Under the pieces are notes generated by a model. That model made no database searches. It had not been told where the DNA came from and worked only from the letters and a program-made list of their open reading frames with translations. A stretch of DNA of 64,000 bases from Shinisaurus crocodilurus. Its lineage: Eukaryota; Chordata; Lepidosauria; Squamata; Shinisauridae. Below are positions 32,197 through 43,120 of the stretch, piece after piece. Where the stretch lies: NCBI GenBank assembly GCA_021292165.1, contig CM037877.1, positions 111,312,789-111,376,788 of the forward strand. The letters run 5' to 3'. The stretch's first letter is position 1. Every line of letters starts with the position of its first letter. The translations under genes and the position numbers were made by a program.

Positions 32197-32404
32197 TGCT
32201 CCTGTTGTACATAGTGAAGGATTCCTCTTCACATTACTACAGTGCGCTAAGGAAAAATCTTCCTCCCCAGTTTCGGATATCACAAGTAGCTGATAGGCTC
32301 TCCAGATTTGTTAAACATACACTTTTTAAAAATGCATGTGCATTTTAAATTGCTTTTACCTTTTATGATGGGTATAGTATATAGTATAGTATATGATGGG
32401 GCAT
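32193..32404. other. Unassigned
   Basis: Nothing supported. Confidence 0.4.
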
Positions 32405-32607
32405 TTATGTCAGTTGACTTTTTAACATGTCTCGTATTTTTACTGAAATTGTTTTTAGCTGTTTAAATTTTTTAAATTTTGTATATTGAAATCTTATGTG
32501 GTATTTTATTATTTGAGGTTTGTAATTTTATGAATTGTTGTGAACCATACAGAGAGCTTCAACTATGGGGTGGTATAGCAATGAAATAAATAAATAAATA
32601 ATAAATA
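32405..32607 (+). mobile_element. L2 LINE 3' UTR and tail
   Basis: TTGTGAACCATACAGAGAGC... GGTGGTATAGCAATG and a (TAAA)n tail match the L2 ends at 38297 and 54380. Confidence 0.65.
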
Positions 32608-33232
32608 TTTTAGTTCTGAAATTTTCTGTGTTTCTGAAATTATATCATGGCCCACATGGGAGCTTTTCTACCATGTCCCCCACCACAAACACCTTTTTGT
32701 TATTTTTGTTTAATATAACATGCAGCCTGAAAAAGAGTCATACAAAGTTTGCTGACTATTTTGTAACTTTTTGGCTGGGCCTGCTAAAGGTATTATTCTG
32801 TGAAGTTTTGATTTTTTAAATTTTTTTTGAATGGAATTTAGAATTAATTGACCTTTGCTGAATAGGACTTACAAGTATGTAAATATTATGTAATGTAAAC
32901 ATGGCTCTTGGCCATGGGGAAGAGCACTCCTGGATAATATAGTACTATACTAAGCGCTTTGTGGAACCTCTTCTTTAATCCCACTTCAAGCTAATTGTAG
33001 AAAAGAAATACCTCAACAGCGCTAATGGGCTCTAGTATGCAAACCTCCTGTTAGGGAGGAGAGAAAAGTCAGAGTAGGGTGAGAGATAAAAGGATAATAC
33101 AGAAAGATGCTTTTCAGTTGTTTAGAGCACAGTCCTACAAGATTGGCACTTTCTAGACAGAGGGCTCTGATCTTGGAGCCTTCTGTGCATCCAAAGCCCT
33201 GCTGGCAAGAGCCAGGCTGGGGGGGGGGGGCT
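32608..33232. other. Unassigned AT-rich DNA
   Basis: No supported feature. Confidence 0.4.
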
Positions 33233-33630
33233 GTCGGAAATTGTAATGTTGCTGCTTAAATCAACGAGGTAATGTAACCACTAGTTACAGTGGGAGGAAA
33301 GCATTAATTGAACAATCCTCAGGGTGAATGTTTTGTAACCCCCTCCTCCCTACTTCCGGCCTCTCTGTGGCCAGCTCTCTCTCTCTCTCCCCCTCTCCAA
33401 CCTGATGGACACAAGGTCTGAGCTGGCTTCCAGCCAGTGACCTCCAATGAAGCAGACTCTTAACACCAAAGACTCTAACCTGCCTATATGCATCCTGCAT
33501 ATATGAATAAACCAATTGTAAGTAAAACTAATAAATGTCTTTATTAGTTTTAAACCTTGTTTGGACAATCTGTTTCCTTTTAAGAGCCTTTTAGCAGGGT
33601 TTAACAACCCACGTGGTGATAACCAGTTTC
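33233..33630 (+). repeat. Candidate retroviral-type LTR
   Basis: Possible start TGTCGGAAATTGTAATG, a pyrimidine-rich middle, ATATGAATAAACC and AATAAATGTC signals, and a possible end near GGTGATAACCA. No TSD or internal retroviral region was seen, so this is a weak call. Confidence 0.35.
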
Positions 33631-34112
33631 AAGAAACAGGCTGTGCATAAGGGGGGAAACTGCTTTGTCCTAACCAGTATAGGGCTGACTACTTTCCATA
33701 TCCTCCAACAGGGGCAGGGGCGGGGAGGAACTGCAGGTGCATTTGCACCTCCCATTCCTCCTATAAAACATTTTGAGCTAGATGGGCCTCTGAGTCAAAG
33801 TTACCCACCTAGCTGACGACGGGGACAGGAGCTGAAAGGCTCATGGATCCACGGCCTCTCCTCTTCCCTCCTCTCTCACTGGCTTGCCCCCTTTCCTCCC
33901 TGCCTGCAATCTTCTGAGGTCACAGCACCAACCTTGGAAGAGGAAGCTGCTGCAGAGCTTTCTGTGGCAGCTGGGGGAGAGGGATGATCCATGATTGGAT
34001 CTACTCCTCTCAAGTTGAATGCTCTGTCTCCAGCCATGGAGAGGGAGATTTGCAGCATCCTCTGGCCCCTCATATGCTCTCTAGCGGCCATAGAATTGCC
34101 CTCTTCTAGTAT
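33631..34112. other. Unassigned
   Basis: No gene or repeat recognised; it ends where CR1 coding similarity begins. Confidence 0.35.
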
Positions 34113-35831
34113 CAGGTGGATCCACAATTGGCTACAGAATCGGACTCAAAGAGTGCTTGTCAATGCTACCTTCTCAAACGGGGGAGAGGTAACGAGCGGG
34201 ATAGTAGTAGGCGATCATTCGTGACCGAGTAAGATTGTCTTCCAGGATAAAATTATAAAAGGAGGAAATTCTAAAAAATTGTGTAGACTCTAGCGATGGG
34301 TCCGTAAGTGACTGTGGAGGCCAATTCTAGATCCACACAGCTTCCCACAGTGAGGACACAGGTTACCAGATGGAAGATGGTCCTGTAAAGGATTTGTTTG
34401 ACGTGCTTTTCGCTTAGCACGTTTCTCCCTTTCACCTTGCACTTGGGCTTCTTCAAAGTTCATGGAACCTCCATTTAGATCGTTCATAGGCCAGAGCTTC
34501 CCATTTTTCAATGTTTATATTGCATTTTTTTTTTTAGATTAGTCTTAAAAACATCTTTAAACCCTTTATACTGACCACCAATATTCCGCTTTCCATCCTT
34601 TAGTTGGGAATAAAGTAACTGCTTTGGGAGACGGCAGTCAGACATTCGAACAACATGACCGGTCCATTGAAGTTGGCGTTGTAGTATCATTTTTTCAATG
34701 CTAGTAGTCTTTGCTTCTTCCAGTACACTGACATTTGTTCGCCTATCTTCCCAAGTAATTCGCAGGATTTTCCGGAGGCAACGTTGATGAAATCTTTCAA
34801 GGAGGTGTAAATGATGTTTATAGATAGTCCATGTTTCGCAGGCATACAGTAAAGTTGGTAATACAATGGCTTCATAAACCAGCGTTTTAGTCTTCTTACA
34901 GATATCCCGATCCTCGAACACTCTATGTTTCATTTGAGAAAATGCGGCACTTGCGAAGCTCAAACTATGCTGGATTTCACTGTCAATGTTAGCTGTAACG
35001 AGCGGGGTACCACAGGGCTCGGTCCTGGGCCAGTGCTCTTCAACATTTTTATTAATGACTTGGATGAGGAGGTGCAGGGAATGCTTATCAAATTTGCAGA
35101 TGACACAAAGTTGGGTAGAACAGCTAATACTCTGGAAGACAGAAACAAAATTCAAAGCAATCTCGATAGGCTGGAGCGCTGGGCTTGGGCCAAAAACAAC
35201 AGAATGAAATTTAATAGGGATAAATGCCAAGTGATGCACCTAGGGAAAGGAAACCAAATGCAGAGTTACAGAATGGGGGACACTTGGCTCAACAATACTA
35301 CAAGTGAAAAGGATCTTGGAATTGTTGTAGATCACAAGCTGAATATGAGCCAGCAATGTGATGTGACTGCAAAGAAGGCAAATGCTATTTTGGGCTGCAT
35401 TAATAGAAGTATAGCGTCCAAATCGCATGAAGTGATAATTCCCCTTTACTCAGCACTGGTTAGGCCTCATCTTGAGTACTGCGTCCAGTTCTGGGCACCA
35501 CACTTTAAGAAGGACGTAGACAAACTGGAGAGGGTTCAGAGGAGGGCAACAAGGATGATTAAGGGACTGGAAACAAGGTCCTATGAGGAGAAACTGAAAT
35601 AACTGGGCGTGTTTAGCCTTCAGAAGAGGAGACTGAGGGGAGATATGATAGCACTCTTCCAGTACTTTAAGGGCTGTCACAAAGAGGAGGGCCAGGATCT
35701 CTTCTCGATCATCCCAGTTTGCAGGACACGGAATATTGAACTCAAGTTACAGGAACCCAGATTCCACCTAAACATCAGAAAAAATTTCCTGACTGTTAAA
35801 GCAATAAGATAATGGAACCAACTACCTAGGG
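34113..35831 (+). pseudogene. CR1 ORF2 reverse transcriptase remnant (two blocks)
   Basis: Block one encodes IRWIHNWLQNRTQRVLVN and GGEVTSG. Block two encodes VTSGVPQGSVLG, then in a shifted frame VLFNIFINDLDEEVQ, LIKFADDTKLG (catalytic FADD), DKCQVMHLGKGNQ, DLGIVVDHKLNMSQQC, RPHLEYCVQFWAP and RRLRGDMIALFQYFKG. These are CR1 RT palm, thumb and C-terminal motifs. A frameshift near 35025 and stops at 35600 and 35810 inactivate it. Confidence 0.9.
34189..35006 (-). mobile_element. 5'-truncated Vingi-like LINE inserted in CR1, 12-bp TSD
   Basis: The insert (34201-34994) corresponds to the last 0.8 kb of the element at 57612-61007. The minus strand encodes the C-terminal segment with RMSDCRLPKQLLYSQL and a final CPHCGKLCGSRIGL zinc finger. 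It is flanked by GTAACGAGCGGG (34189-34200 and 34995-35006). At the truncated end the LINE itself reads AGCTGTAAC, so GTAAC is shared with the target, a microhomology junction. The 3' tail is a short CTA repeat. Confidence 0.9.
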
Positions 35832-35928
35832 CAGGGGTCGGCAACCCGCGGCTCCGGAGCCGCATGCGGCTCTTTCAAGCCTTTGCCGCGGCTCCGCTCC
35901 GGCAGCAGGGACAGGAGCGTGAGAGAAG

Positions 35929-36084
35929 ATGGCGGCCCGCGGCGCCTCTGCGAAGCGTGGAGCCGGGTCCGGGGGCTCTCGGGGGTCCGAGCCCCAAGAG
36001 GAGCCGCCTCCACCGCTCCAGGCCGTGCTGGTCGCCGACAGCTTCAACCGCCGCTTCTTCCCCATTTCCAAGGACCGGCCCCGG
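35929..36084 (+). pseudogene. EIF2B5: Captured exon 1 of EIF2B5 (eIF2B epsilon)
   Basis: From ATG 35929 the frame encodes 52 residues: a Gly/Ser/Ala-rich start ([16 protein letters not shown]), [16 protein letters not shown] and [13 protein letters not shown]. This matches the N-terminus of vertebrate eIF2B epsilon, the catalytic subunit of the guanine nucleotide exchange factor that recharges eIF2 in translation initiation. The frame is intact and is followed at once by GTGAGT (36085-36090), a good splice donor. No exon 2 follows, and hAT termini and TSD enclose it. I infer DNA-level capture of the first exon with part of intron 1, not the working gene. Confidence 0.85.
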
Positions 36085-36668
36085 GTGAGTGACGGGCAGG
36101 CGGCGGAGGGGGATGCGGGCAGCTGCCGCCGAAGGCCTCGGCCTCCTCCCTTCGTTCTCCGCCGGGGAGGCGCTTTCGGTCTTCGGCGAGCTGTAGCGCT
36201 TCTGCAAAAAGCGCCTCCCCGGCGGAGAACGAAGGGAGGAGGCCGAGGCCTCCAACCGCCGCTTCTTCCCCATTTCCAAGGACCGGCCCCGGGTGAGCGA
36301 CGGGCAGGCGGCGGAGGGGGATGCGGGCAGCTGCCGCCGAAGGCCTCGGCCTCCTCCCTTCGTTCTCCGCCGGGGAGGCGCTTCCTGCAGAAGCGCTACA
36401 GCTCGCCGAAGACCGAAAGCGCCTCCCCGGCGGAGAACGAAGGGAGGAGGCCGAGGCCTCCAACCGCCGCTTCTTCCCCATTTCCAAGGACCGGCCCCGG
36501 GTGAGCGACTGGGCAGGCGGCGGAGGGGGATGCGGGCAGCTGCCGCCGAAGGCCTCGGCCTCCTCCCTTCAGTTCTCCGCCGGGGAGGCGCTTTCGGTCT
36601 TCGGCAAGCTGTAGCGCTTCTGCAGAAAGCGCCTCCCCGGCGGAGAACGAAGGGAGGAGGCCGAGGCC
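36043..36668. repeat. Three tandem 208-bp units with hairpins, from EIF2B5 exon/intron
   Basis: Units start at 36043, 36251 and 36459. Each begins with the last 42 bp of exon 1 (CAACCGCCGCTTCTTCCCC), crosses the donor, then has a hairpin with about 42-bp GC-rich arms (GCCTCGGCCTCCTCCCTTCG and complement). The loop is in one orientation in units 1 and 3 and inverted in unit 2. After unit 3 the palindrome extends to about 36713. Confidence 0.9.
36085..36090 (+). promoter_or_regulatory. Retained EIF2B5 exon 1 splice donor
   Basis: GTGAGT follows codon 52. Units 2 and 3 of the tandem array carry the same position as GTGAGC (near 36291 and 36500), so up to three donors are present. Confidence 0.7.
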
Positions 36669-37624
36669 GAGGCCTTCGGCGGCAGCTGCCCGCATCCCCC
36701 TCCGCCACAAATCCCTTTTGCTCATATATAAAGCAGGGGCCAGTTCTGGGCAGCATTTGAATTGAAATCCACTCCTTCCTTGCCAGCCACCTCTTCGTGC
36801 CTTGCCTCCAGTTAGGCTTGCCAGGATATTCTCCATGTTTAGACATGAAAAAAATCCTACAACTCCCAGCATGATAGCTGGGGCATCCCGGGAGATGTAG
36901 GACTTTTCCCCTGTCTTAACATGCATTGCACCCTAACATGCATTGCACTTTACTTCTTGCAAGGAACCCAAGGCAACTTACATAGTCCTCCTCCTCCTCC
37001 TCCTCCATCTCCATTTTATCCTCACAACAACCCTGTGAGGTAGGTTATGCTGAGAGTCAGGGACTCTTATAATGTTCCCCCTCCCATTTTATAATGTTCC
37101 CCCTCCCATCCCCGCAGCGATATTGTAATTTGTGTTTTATTCTTCTTTATAACCTGTTTTGGATTGTTTTTAAGAAATGCAGGGTTAAAAAAGCAGTTAA
37201 TAAATAAATAAATTTATGGAGATATAATTTTGTTCTATTGCTATTAGTTTTCCAATAATTTGTACATGAATACATGATCCTGTATATATAGCATTAAGGT
37301 AAGAAACAATATATGCAGTGTTATATTTGTTTTAAATGTCACAATGGTTTTGCGGCTCCCAGGTTTTTTTTTCCTTCGGAAACGGGTCCAAGTGGCTCTT
37401 TTTGTCTTAAAGGTTGCAGACCCATGATCCTAGGGAGGTGGTGGGCTCTCTCACTCTGGAGGCATTCAAGGTGCAGCTGGACGGCCATCTGTCAGGGATG
37501 CTTTGACCTGGATTCCTGCATTGAGCAGGGGGTTGGACTCAATGGCCTTGTAGGCCCCTTCCAACTCAACTTTTCTATGATTCTATGATCTCCCCCCCTG
37601 CTGGTTATTATTAACATATTATAG

Positions 37625-37721
37625 CGAAGACTTCCCCATCTTGGTGCCCTCCAGTTTGCTGGACTACAGCTTCCATTATCTCCAGCCAGAATGGCCAACA
37701 GCCAGGTTGGGGAAGGCTGGG
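37625..37721. mobile_element. Palindromic hAT MITE, partial
   Basis: CTTCCCCATCTTGGTGCCCT on the left and CAGCCAGGTTGGGGAAGGCTG on the right, inverted. No TSD recognised. Confidence 0.55.
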
Positions 37722-38297
37722 CTGTCCTTGAAGACTGCTCAGAAGCTGCAGCTTGTGCAAAATGCAGCAGCCAGACGAATGACTGGAACCAGAAGGTCTG
37801 AACATATAACACCAATTCTGGCCCACTTGCATTGGCTGTCTGTATGCTTGTTCAGAGTCCGATTCAGGGTGCTGGTTTTAACCTATAAAGCCTTACACGG
37901 CTCCCACCCTGAATCTACCTGGACACTACAATCAACATCTGAGGATTTCCTCCAAGTGCCACTTCTTACGGAGGCTCGGAGAATGGCAACAAGGCACCAC
38001 CTTCTCAGTGGTGGCTCCCCAACCCTGGAATCCACTAAGGCCCACCTGTCACCAACTCCGTCATCTTTTCGGCACCACGTTAAGACTGCCCTCTTCTCCC
38101 AGACATTTAATGACATTTAACATGTCTAGTTTTGTACCAAAAATTATTTTAGCTGTTAAATTATTTTAAAATGTTGTATATTGGGGAAAAAATTGTGCCA
38201 TTTTTATTGTATTGTGGTTCATGTTTTTATGAACTGTTGTGAACCACCCAAAGAGCTTCCGCTATTGGGCAGTATAGAAATGAAATAAATAAATAAC
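37722..38297 (+). mobile_element. L2 LINE 3' part with ORF2 C-terminus
   Basis: The coding trace includes LQLVQNAAARRMTGTRRSEH, PILAHLHWLSV and RVLVLTYKALHGSHPE, the conserved C-terminal region of L2 ORF2. The 3' UTR ends GAACCACCCAAAGAGCTTC... GGCAGTATAGAAATG plus (AATA)n. Confidence 0.8.
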
Positions 38298-38558
38298 TTT
38301 TGTTTATTAATAATTATTCATTATTTCACAATAACTATCCCTGCTTTTTCCATGTGCCTGAAGTAAAACTACTACCAGAATATCTCTTCTGTGTCTTGAC
38401 AACCCCTTCTCAAGTGTGTCCCAGATTGCAGGCTATTAATTTTGTTTGATAATATTTAATAGAAGCCACTGAAAATCAAATCTGCTCCTATCTGTGCAGC
38501 CCTCTCCTGGTTTCTGTTAATTGCATGGCATAGGAATTACACAGCATGGATTGTTTCT
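38298..38558. other. Unassigned
   Basis: Nothing supported. Confidence 0.4.
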
Positions 38559-39582
38559 TAGGCCGGATCCACACCTAAGGTTCATTGCAGTACAGTATCT
38601 CTGCTGTAACTTGTGGGGCACACGAAGCACGCACTTTTCAGTGCCAGTTGTGCTAGTCCTGCGTAATCGTTCCTTGTTTCTTCCAGAATTTCCCAGACTA
38701 CGTTTATCAGGATTTTTTCCAGTTATTGTGGTTCACTGTTGCAGTACGTGGCTAGTGCATGCTAAAGTGGTGCTGCCGTTGCCCGCCTGAGGTGTGGCCA
38801 TGAAAGTGTCATCACTGGAGTTAGCCAATTGTTTTTGAGGGGCAGGGGAAATGCGGTGTTACGTCTTCCCCAAACTGGTGGGGAAGAGAGTTGTGTGGCA
38901 AGTGTGGGGCAGGAAAAGCTTTTTCCCCCTTCTTTTTTAAAAATCTCAGTCTTTCACACGCTCTTCTGCAGCTTTGCATAGCTAATTAACCAAAACAAGA
39001 ACAAACCCCCCTTTCTCTTAAAGCCCCCCCCCCCAAACAAGAAGGTGTAAATTGGCCAAAAGGCATGTCTCCACAGAAGTAAATCACATTCTCTTCACTG
39101 GCCTTGCTCCCAGGTAAATCACACTGATTTCAATGGAGCTTCTGCTTGGGAAGCTTAGCATGGGGCAGGGGTAAGACTGCTTTGGGAAACTGGTTTTGGG
39201 TGGAGGGGAAGGGGCTGATCCTGCTGGCTTCAGCGCACGGGAGGATGGTGGAGGATCCCTTCTCCTTCTGTTTTGTGAGTGGGCAAGGGGCAGGAAAAGC
39301 TTCCCCCCCCCAAAATCTTGGTCCTTCACGTTTGCTCCTCCGTAGCTTCACATAGCTAATTAACCAAAACAAACCAAAAAACCCCTTTCTCTTAAAATAC
39401 CATTTCCCCTGCGTGTTCAAGGCAATGCCCAGTTCTACCGCTACGGAGTTAGGTGTGGGGTGACAAACTGGGATGACTGTGGTACATTTAACGAGAGTGT
39501 GAGTAGTGACTGCGGAACGTGAATATAGCAGTACCGTTCTGCTAACTTGACGATATACTGTGTAATGTGGATCCGGCCCTAG
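38559..39582. mobile_element. 1.0-kb TIR element with internal duplication
   Basis: Ends are TAGGCCGGATCCACA (38559 onward) and TGTGGATCCGGCCCTA (to 39582), inverted. A possible TA target duplication fits both ends. Inside, about 110 bp occurs twice in direct order (38911-39025 and 39289-39400), sharing CATAGCTAATTAACCAAAAC. No transposase was seen. Confidence 0.6.
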
Positions 39583-42203
39583 TCTTGCTATACTGTGATA
39601 GGAAATTGAGAAGTGGCTTTTATACAGATAGATAGATAGATAGATAGCTTTAACAAAAAATCTACATTTGTGATTTGTAATTGCCTTTTTTCACCCTTGT
39701 ACTTCATTTTTTGTCCTGCCCTTCCCCTCCTCCATATTTTCCTTGTTTCACATTTACTTTTGCTTTGTGGCTGTTGCAAGGAGAACAACAGATAGCTTGA
39801 TTAGATAGGCCAACCATGTACGACACCAACAGCTGCCTTGGTGATTTGCCAGGAATCCAACAGCTCTGCTTGCATAGGAATTTGCATAATGTTATAAACA
39901 AAAAATAAATAAATCTGGATGCAACCATATGGCTATAAAACACCATTTGTTATGTTAAAAACAATAGGTGATGGTTTAAACAACCCTACCTCTTGATTGT
40001 GAAAGTGAGTGACAGCTACTTCAGAGCACTCTGAAATAGGAGAGAACACAAAATGAACCCAAACTGCAACAATAAGAACATTCCTTTTAGTTCCCATTCC
40101 CAGGAGAAAGTGCTAACATACCGCTTTATAAAAAATGCAATTCTTAGGCTATGTTGAAATTTAATAAAATATAATGCTAAGTTTATTTGTCCTGGAGTAT
40201 GAAAAACACCACGTGTGCCTTATCTCCACAAAGGGCTGCATTGTGTGGCTTAATTTAATGAACTTCTAGCAAAACTTGAATTTCAAATTTTGTGGTTAAA
40301 CTCTAGAATCATGACACGTAGAAAGATTTTCAAGAACTAATATGTGTTCTTTTTGGTAAGCTGAAGGTGTGTGCCTACAATCTAAGAATGAAAATTAACT
40401 ATATTTATTAAAGTTTATTAAACCGTTCCTCCAAAGAGCCCAAGACAATGTTTAAAGAATTATTCAATTTTATCCTCACAACTACCCGTTGAAGTAGGTT
40501 AAGCTGAGAGATAATGACTTGCCCAAGGCCAGTGCTGGCTCTGGGTTTTGAGGCTCCTTGGGCAAGATGCAGTGAGTGGAACCCCCTCCCTGAGTGTAAG
40601 GATGGGGGAGAAATCCATTCACTTTACATTTTAATGTAAACTTACCTGATGTCACACTTTCAAACCAATATACGAACCGAAACTCAATTATCCTTCGAAA
40701 TTTGCACTTCTCCAAATTTTGCTATGGAGCTCTCCAATCCAAAAATGTGTATAAAATGTGTATATTAAAGTCCACACAAAAATGTGTATATTTACCTAAA
40801 ATAATGTTTTAAAATGTAGGCAAATCGCTTATCAAAAATGTATATTAGGCAAAATTGCATACAAAAATGCATGTATTAGGAGAAATGCACACAAAAATGC
40901 ATATGAATTTTCATGCATTTTTTTTTTTTAAATCACAGTTTCAGGTGAAGCAAACATAAGATTGGAAAAATGAGAAACCAAGGGAAACAAAAATCAACAA
41001 ATTCATCCTTCCCTACCTGAGTGGGGCCCCTCCTCTTCCTCACCACTGCCCATGTAGTGACCCTTGTTCCCTGGGTCCAATCTGCATGGCAGCCCAGAGG
41101 GAGAGGCAGGGAGAGGCTGCGTCAACTTTTCCTCACCTGCTTGCCCACTCACTCTGGGCAGATGAAGAATAGGCAGCAACAGCAAGCAGGAGGAGTAGGA
41201 GGGCCTTGGGTTTCCAGTAGTTGGCAGTGGGTCCCCTGTTGAGGCTTGGAGCTTGGCAAGCGCCCAATGATGCTGACCCCTGACACCAGTTCTGCCCAGA
41301 GATAACTAATGAACATCATAGATGAGTAAGGATTTGAACCCTGGTCTACTCTGTCCAAATTAGCTGAAATAATACAAATATGTTAGGTAGGGCAGATTTA
41401 TAAGGGTTTTCTGTCTTCATGGGCTTCCATCAATGGTTTGAAAAATCAGAGAAATGTATACAAGATTTTTTAAAAAACGTAACTGTCTCATAATTAAGAG
41501 AAATTGGTTGTTATCTTATGTAGCTTTCTTTTCTATTCTATTTTTAACTTTTATTAAATAATCATCTAAAGTTATCATCATCATATATAGTTTTAACAGA
41601 AGACAAATACGCAAACACATGTCTAACAAACCATAACAAAGTAGTCAATACAATCTAAAAAATTATACCTAAAAGAGGCTCTTCCTTTTCTTCTCCTAGT
41701 CTCCCAGCAAGGGGAAAACCAACGGCGACTCTACAGAGAACTACTGAAAAACTACAATCGCTTGGAACGGCCTGTAGCGAATGACTCACAACCCCTTGTA
41801 GTAGAGCTGCAACTGTCATTGCTGCAGATAATTGATGTGGTAAGTTGGCCATAATTCAGTTTCCTCTTCCTGAATAGTTCTTAAGCAAAATGGATTTTAA
41901 ATCAGTGGTGCAGAGCACTGGTCCAGTGTTGGTGCATGTGAACAAGGCTCTATTTCAAGACCAGTTAAAACAAATCAGTTATCCAAGAACACATTTTTAA
42001 CAATCCTATTGTACTGCTATCAGGATAGTTAAAGAATGGCAAAATGATGGATTTTCTCCCGTCTTTCCAGACTTCTTTATGTTTGGAGTGGGATTTTAAT
42101 CATCTTAAGCTAATTATTCCATATTTAATATTTCCTGTAAAGACAGTTCCATGTGGTCAGATTAATATTTCTCCATGGTTTTGTAGCAACTTAGATTTTA
42201 AAA
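39583..42203. other. Unassigned AT-rich DNA with minor repeats
   Basis: Contains a (GATA)n tract (39625-39648), a SINE-like piece (about 40460-40530, TTTTATCCTCACAACTACCC) and several diverged short repeats of GTGTATA/ATGCATA type near 40740-40920. No gene signature. Confidence 0.35.
39625..39648. repeat. (GATA)n microsatellite
   Basis: Six GATA units. Confidence 0.9.
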
Positions 42204-42349
42204 CAGGGGTGGGAAACCTGAGGCCCTCCAGATGTTGTTGGACTACAAATTCCATCATTCCCAACCATTGGCCATGCTGACTGGGGCTTATGGGAGTTGT
42301 AGCCCAACATCATCTGAAGGGCTACAGGCTTTCCACCCCTATTTTAAAG
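42196..42349. mobile_element. Palindromic hAT MITE
   Basis: The element (42204-42341) starts CAGGGGTGGGAAACCTGAGG and ends GGCTTTCCACCCCTA. Flanks TTTTAAAA and TTTTAAAG match at seven of eight positions. Confidence 0.8.
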
Positions 42350-43120
42350 TAATTCAAAATGTGAATGTATGATAATGTTTTGGAAAGTAACAATAAACAT
42401 CTTGTTTTATTTTAAAACACACATTCTGCTTTTCTTCCAAAATAAGAAAAAGTGCACTACCCTAATAAAAATATAATATACCTAGGAGAAAGTGTGTTGA
42501 AAATTTCAAGAGTCTTCTGCATCTGACTCCGTGTGGGTGCTTTCATTATGAAACTTAACCAGAAGAGAATTACATGTGCATAATTTTGCCTGTCAAAAAT
42601 GGTTTGGGCAATTTGCCCCTAATTATTGTAAGCATGGAATCTCTGTGGCCGGGTGGTAGTTGTTCAATTAATCCAAAGTAAAAGGAGTGACCCTGGATAT
42701 ATGGTGAATGTAAGTAGTGGGGATTGATTTTGGTTACTGAGAGAATTATTAGTAGGTGGTCATGCCTCCCTCCTACACATTGAATCTGGACTCCCCAACC
42801 CCCATCAGAATTAATTGAGTGGATATCTGCTGGACTGGATGTCTGGAAATTAATTCAATTTTGTTTCTGAATTAATTTTAAATCAGCAAACCTTCTAATG
42901 ATGTCATTAGGAATGCAGCAGGGCCTAGAGGTTTCTCTGAAACCTACACCCCTCCTGACTTGAGTGGAATCTTCTCTGCTGTCCCCTGCCTCCATTACAT
43001 TGTGCAAAATGGGAGGGTAATTGGCAAAGAGGGTCTTACCTAGGTCAGGAGGGGTGTAGACTGCAGGGAGGCCTCTAGGCCTATTGCACTCCTAATGATA
43101 AAATCAAGAACATACAGAAA
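42342..43120. other. Unassigned
   Basis: No supported feature. Confidence 0.4.

Larger units (their letters stand above)
35824..37435 (+). mobile_element. hAT element carrying EIF2B5 exon 1
   Basis: The element (35832-37426) starts CAGGGGTCGGCAACC and ends GGTTGCAGACCCATG, whose complement matches the start at 13 of 15 positions. Flanks are ACCTAGGG (35824-35831) and ATCCTAGGG (37427-37435, one extra base), as expected for an 8-bp hAT duplication in the CR1 sequence. Outer parts are hAT-like (GGCTCCGGAGCCGCATGCGG; AAGTGGCTCTTTTTGTC). The interior holds host EIF2B5 DNA, three 208-bp tandem units and AT-rich filler. No transposase is present, so it is non-autonomous. Confidence 0.85.
34113..37590 (+). 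mobile_element. CR1 LINE, 5'-truncated, interrupted by two later insertions
   Basis: CR1 sequence is present in three blocks: 34113-34200, 35007-35831 and 37435-37590. The gaps hold a Vingi-like LINE fragment and a hAT element. The 3' end (GGGTTGGACTCAATGGCC, then TTTCTATGATTCTATGAT) is the typical CR1 terminus with its octamer-like repeat. Each break is flanked by a duplicated target sequence. Confidence 0.9.

Noticed and set aside
35929..36504. A 191-codon host protein-coding gene
   Set aside because: Only the first 52 codons match EIF2B5; reading past the donor translates intron and tandem hairpin DNA inside a transposon.
35875..36846. A 323-codon minus-strand ORF over the same region
   Set aside because: It is a composition effect of the GC-rich tandem units and has no protein signature.
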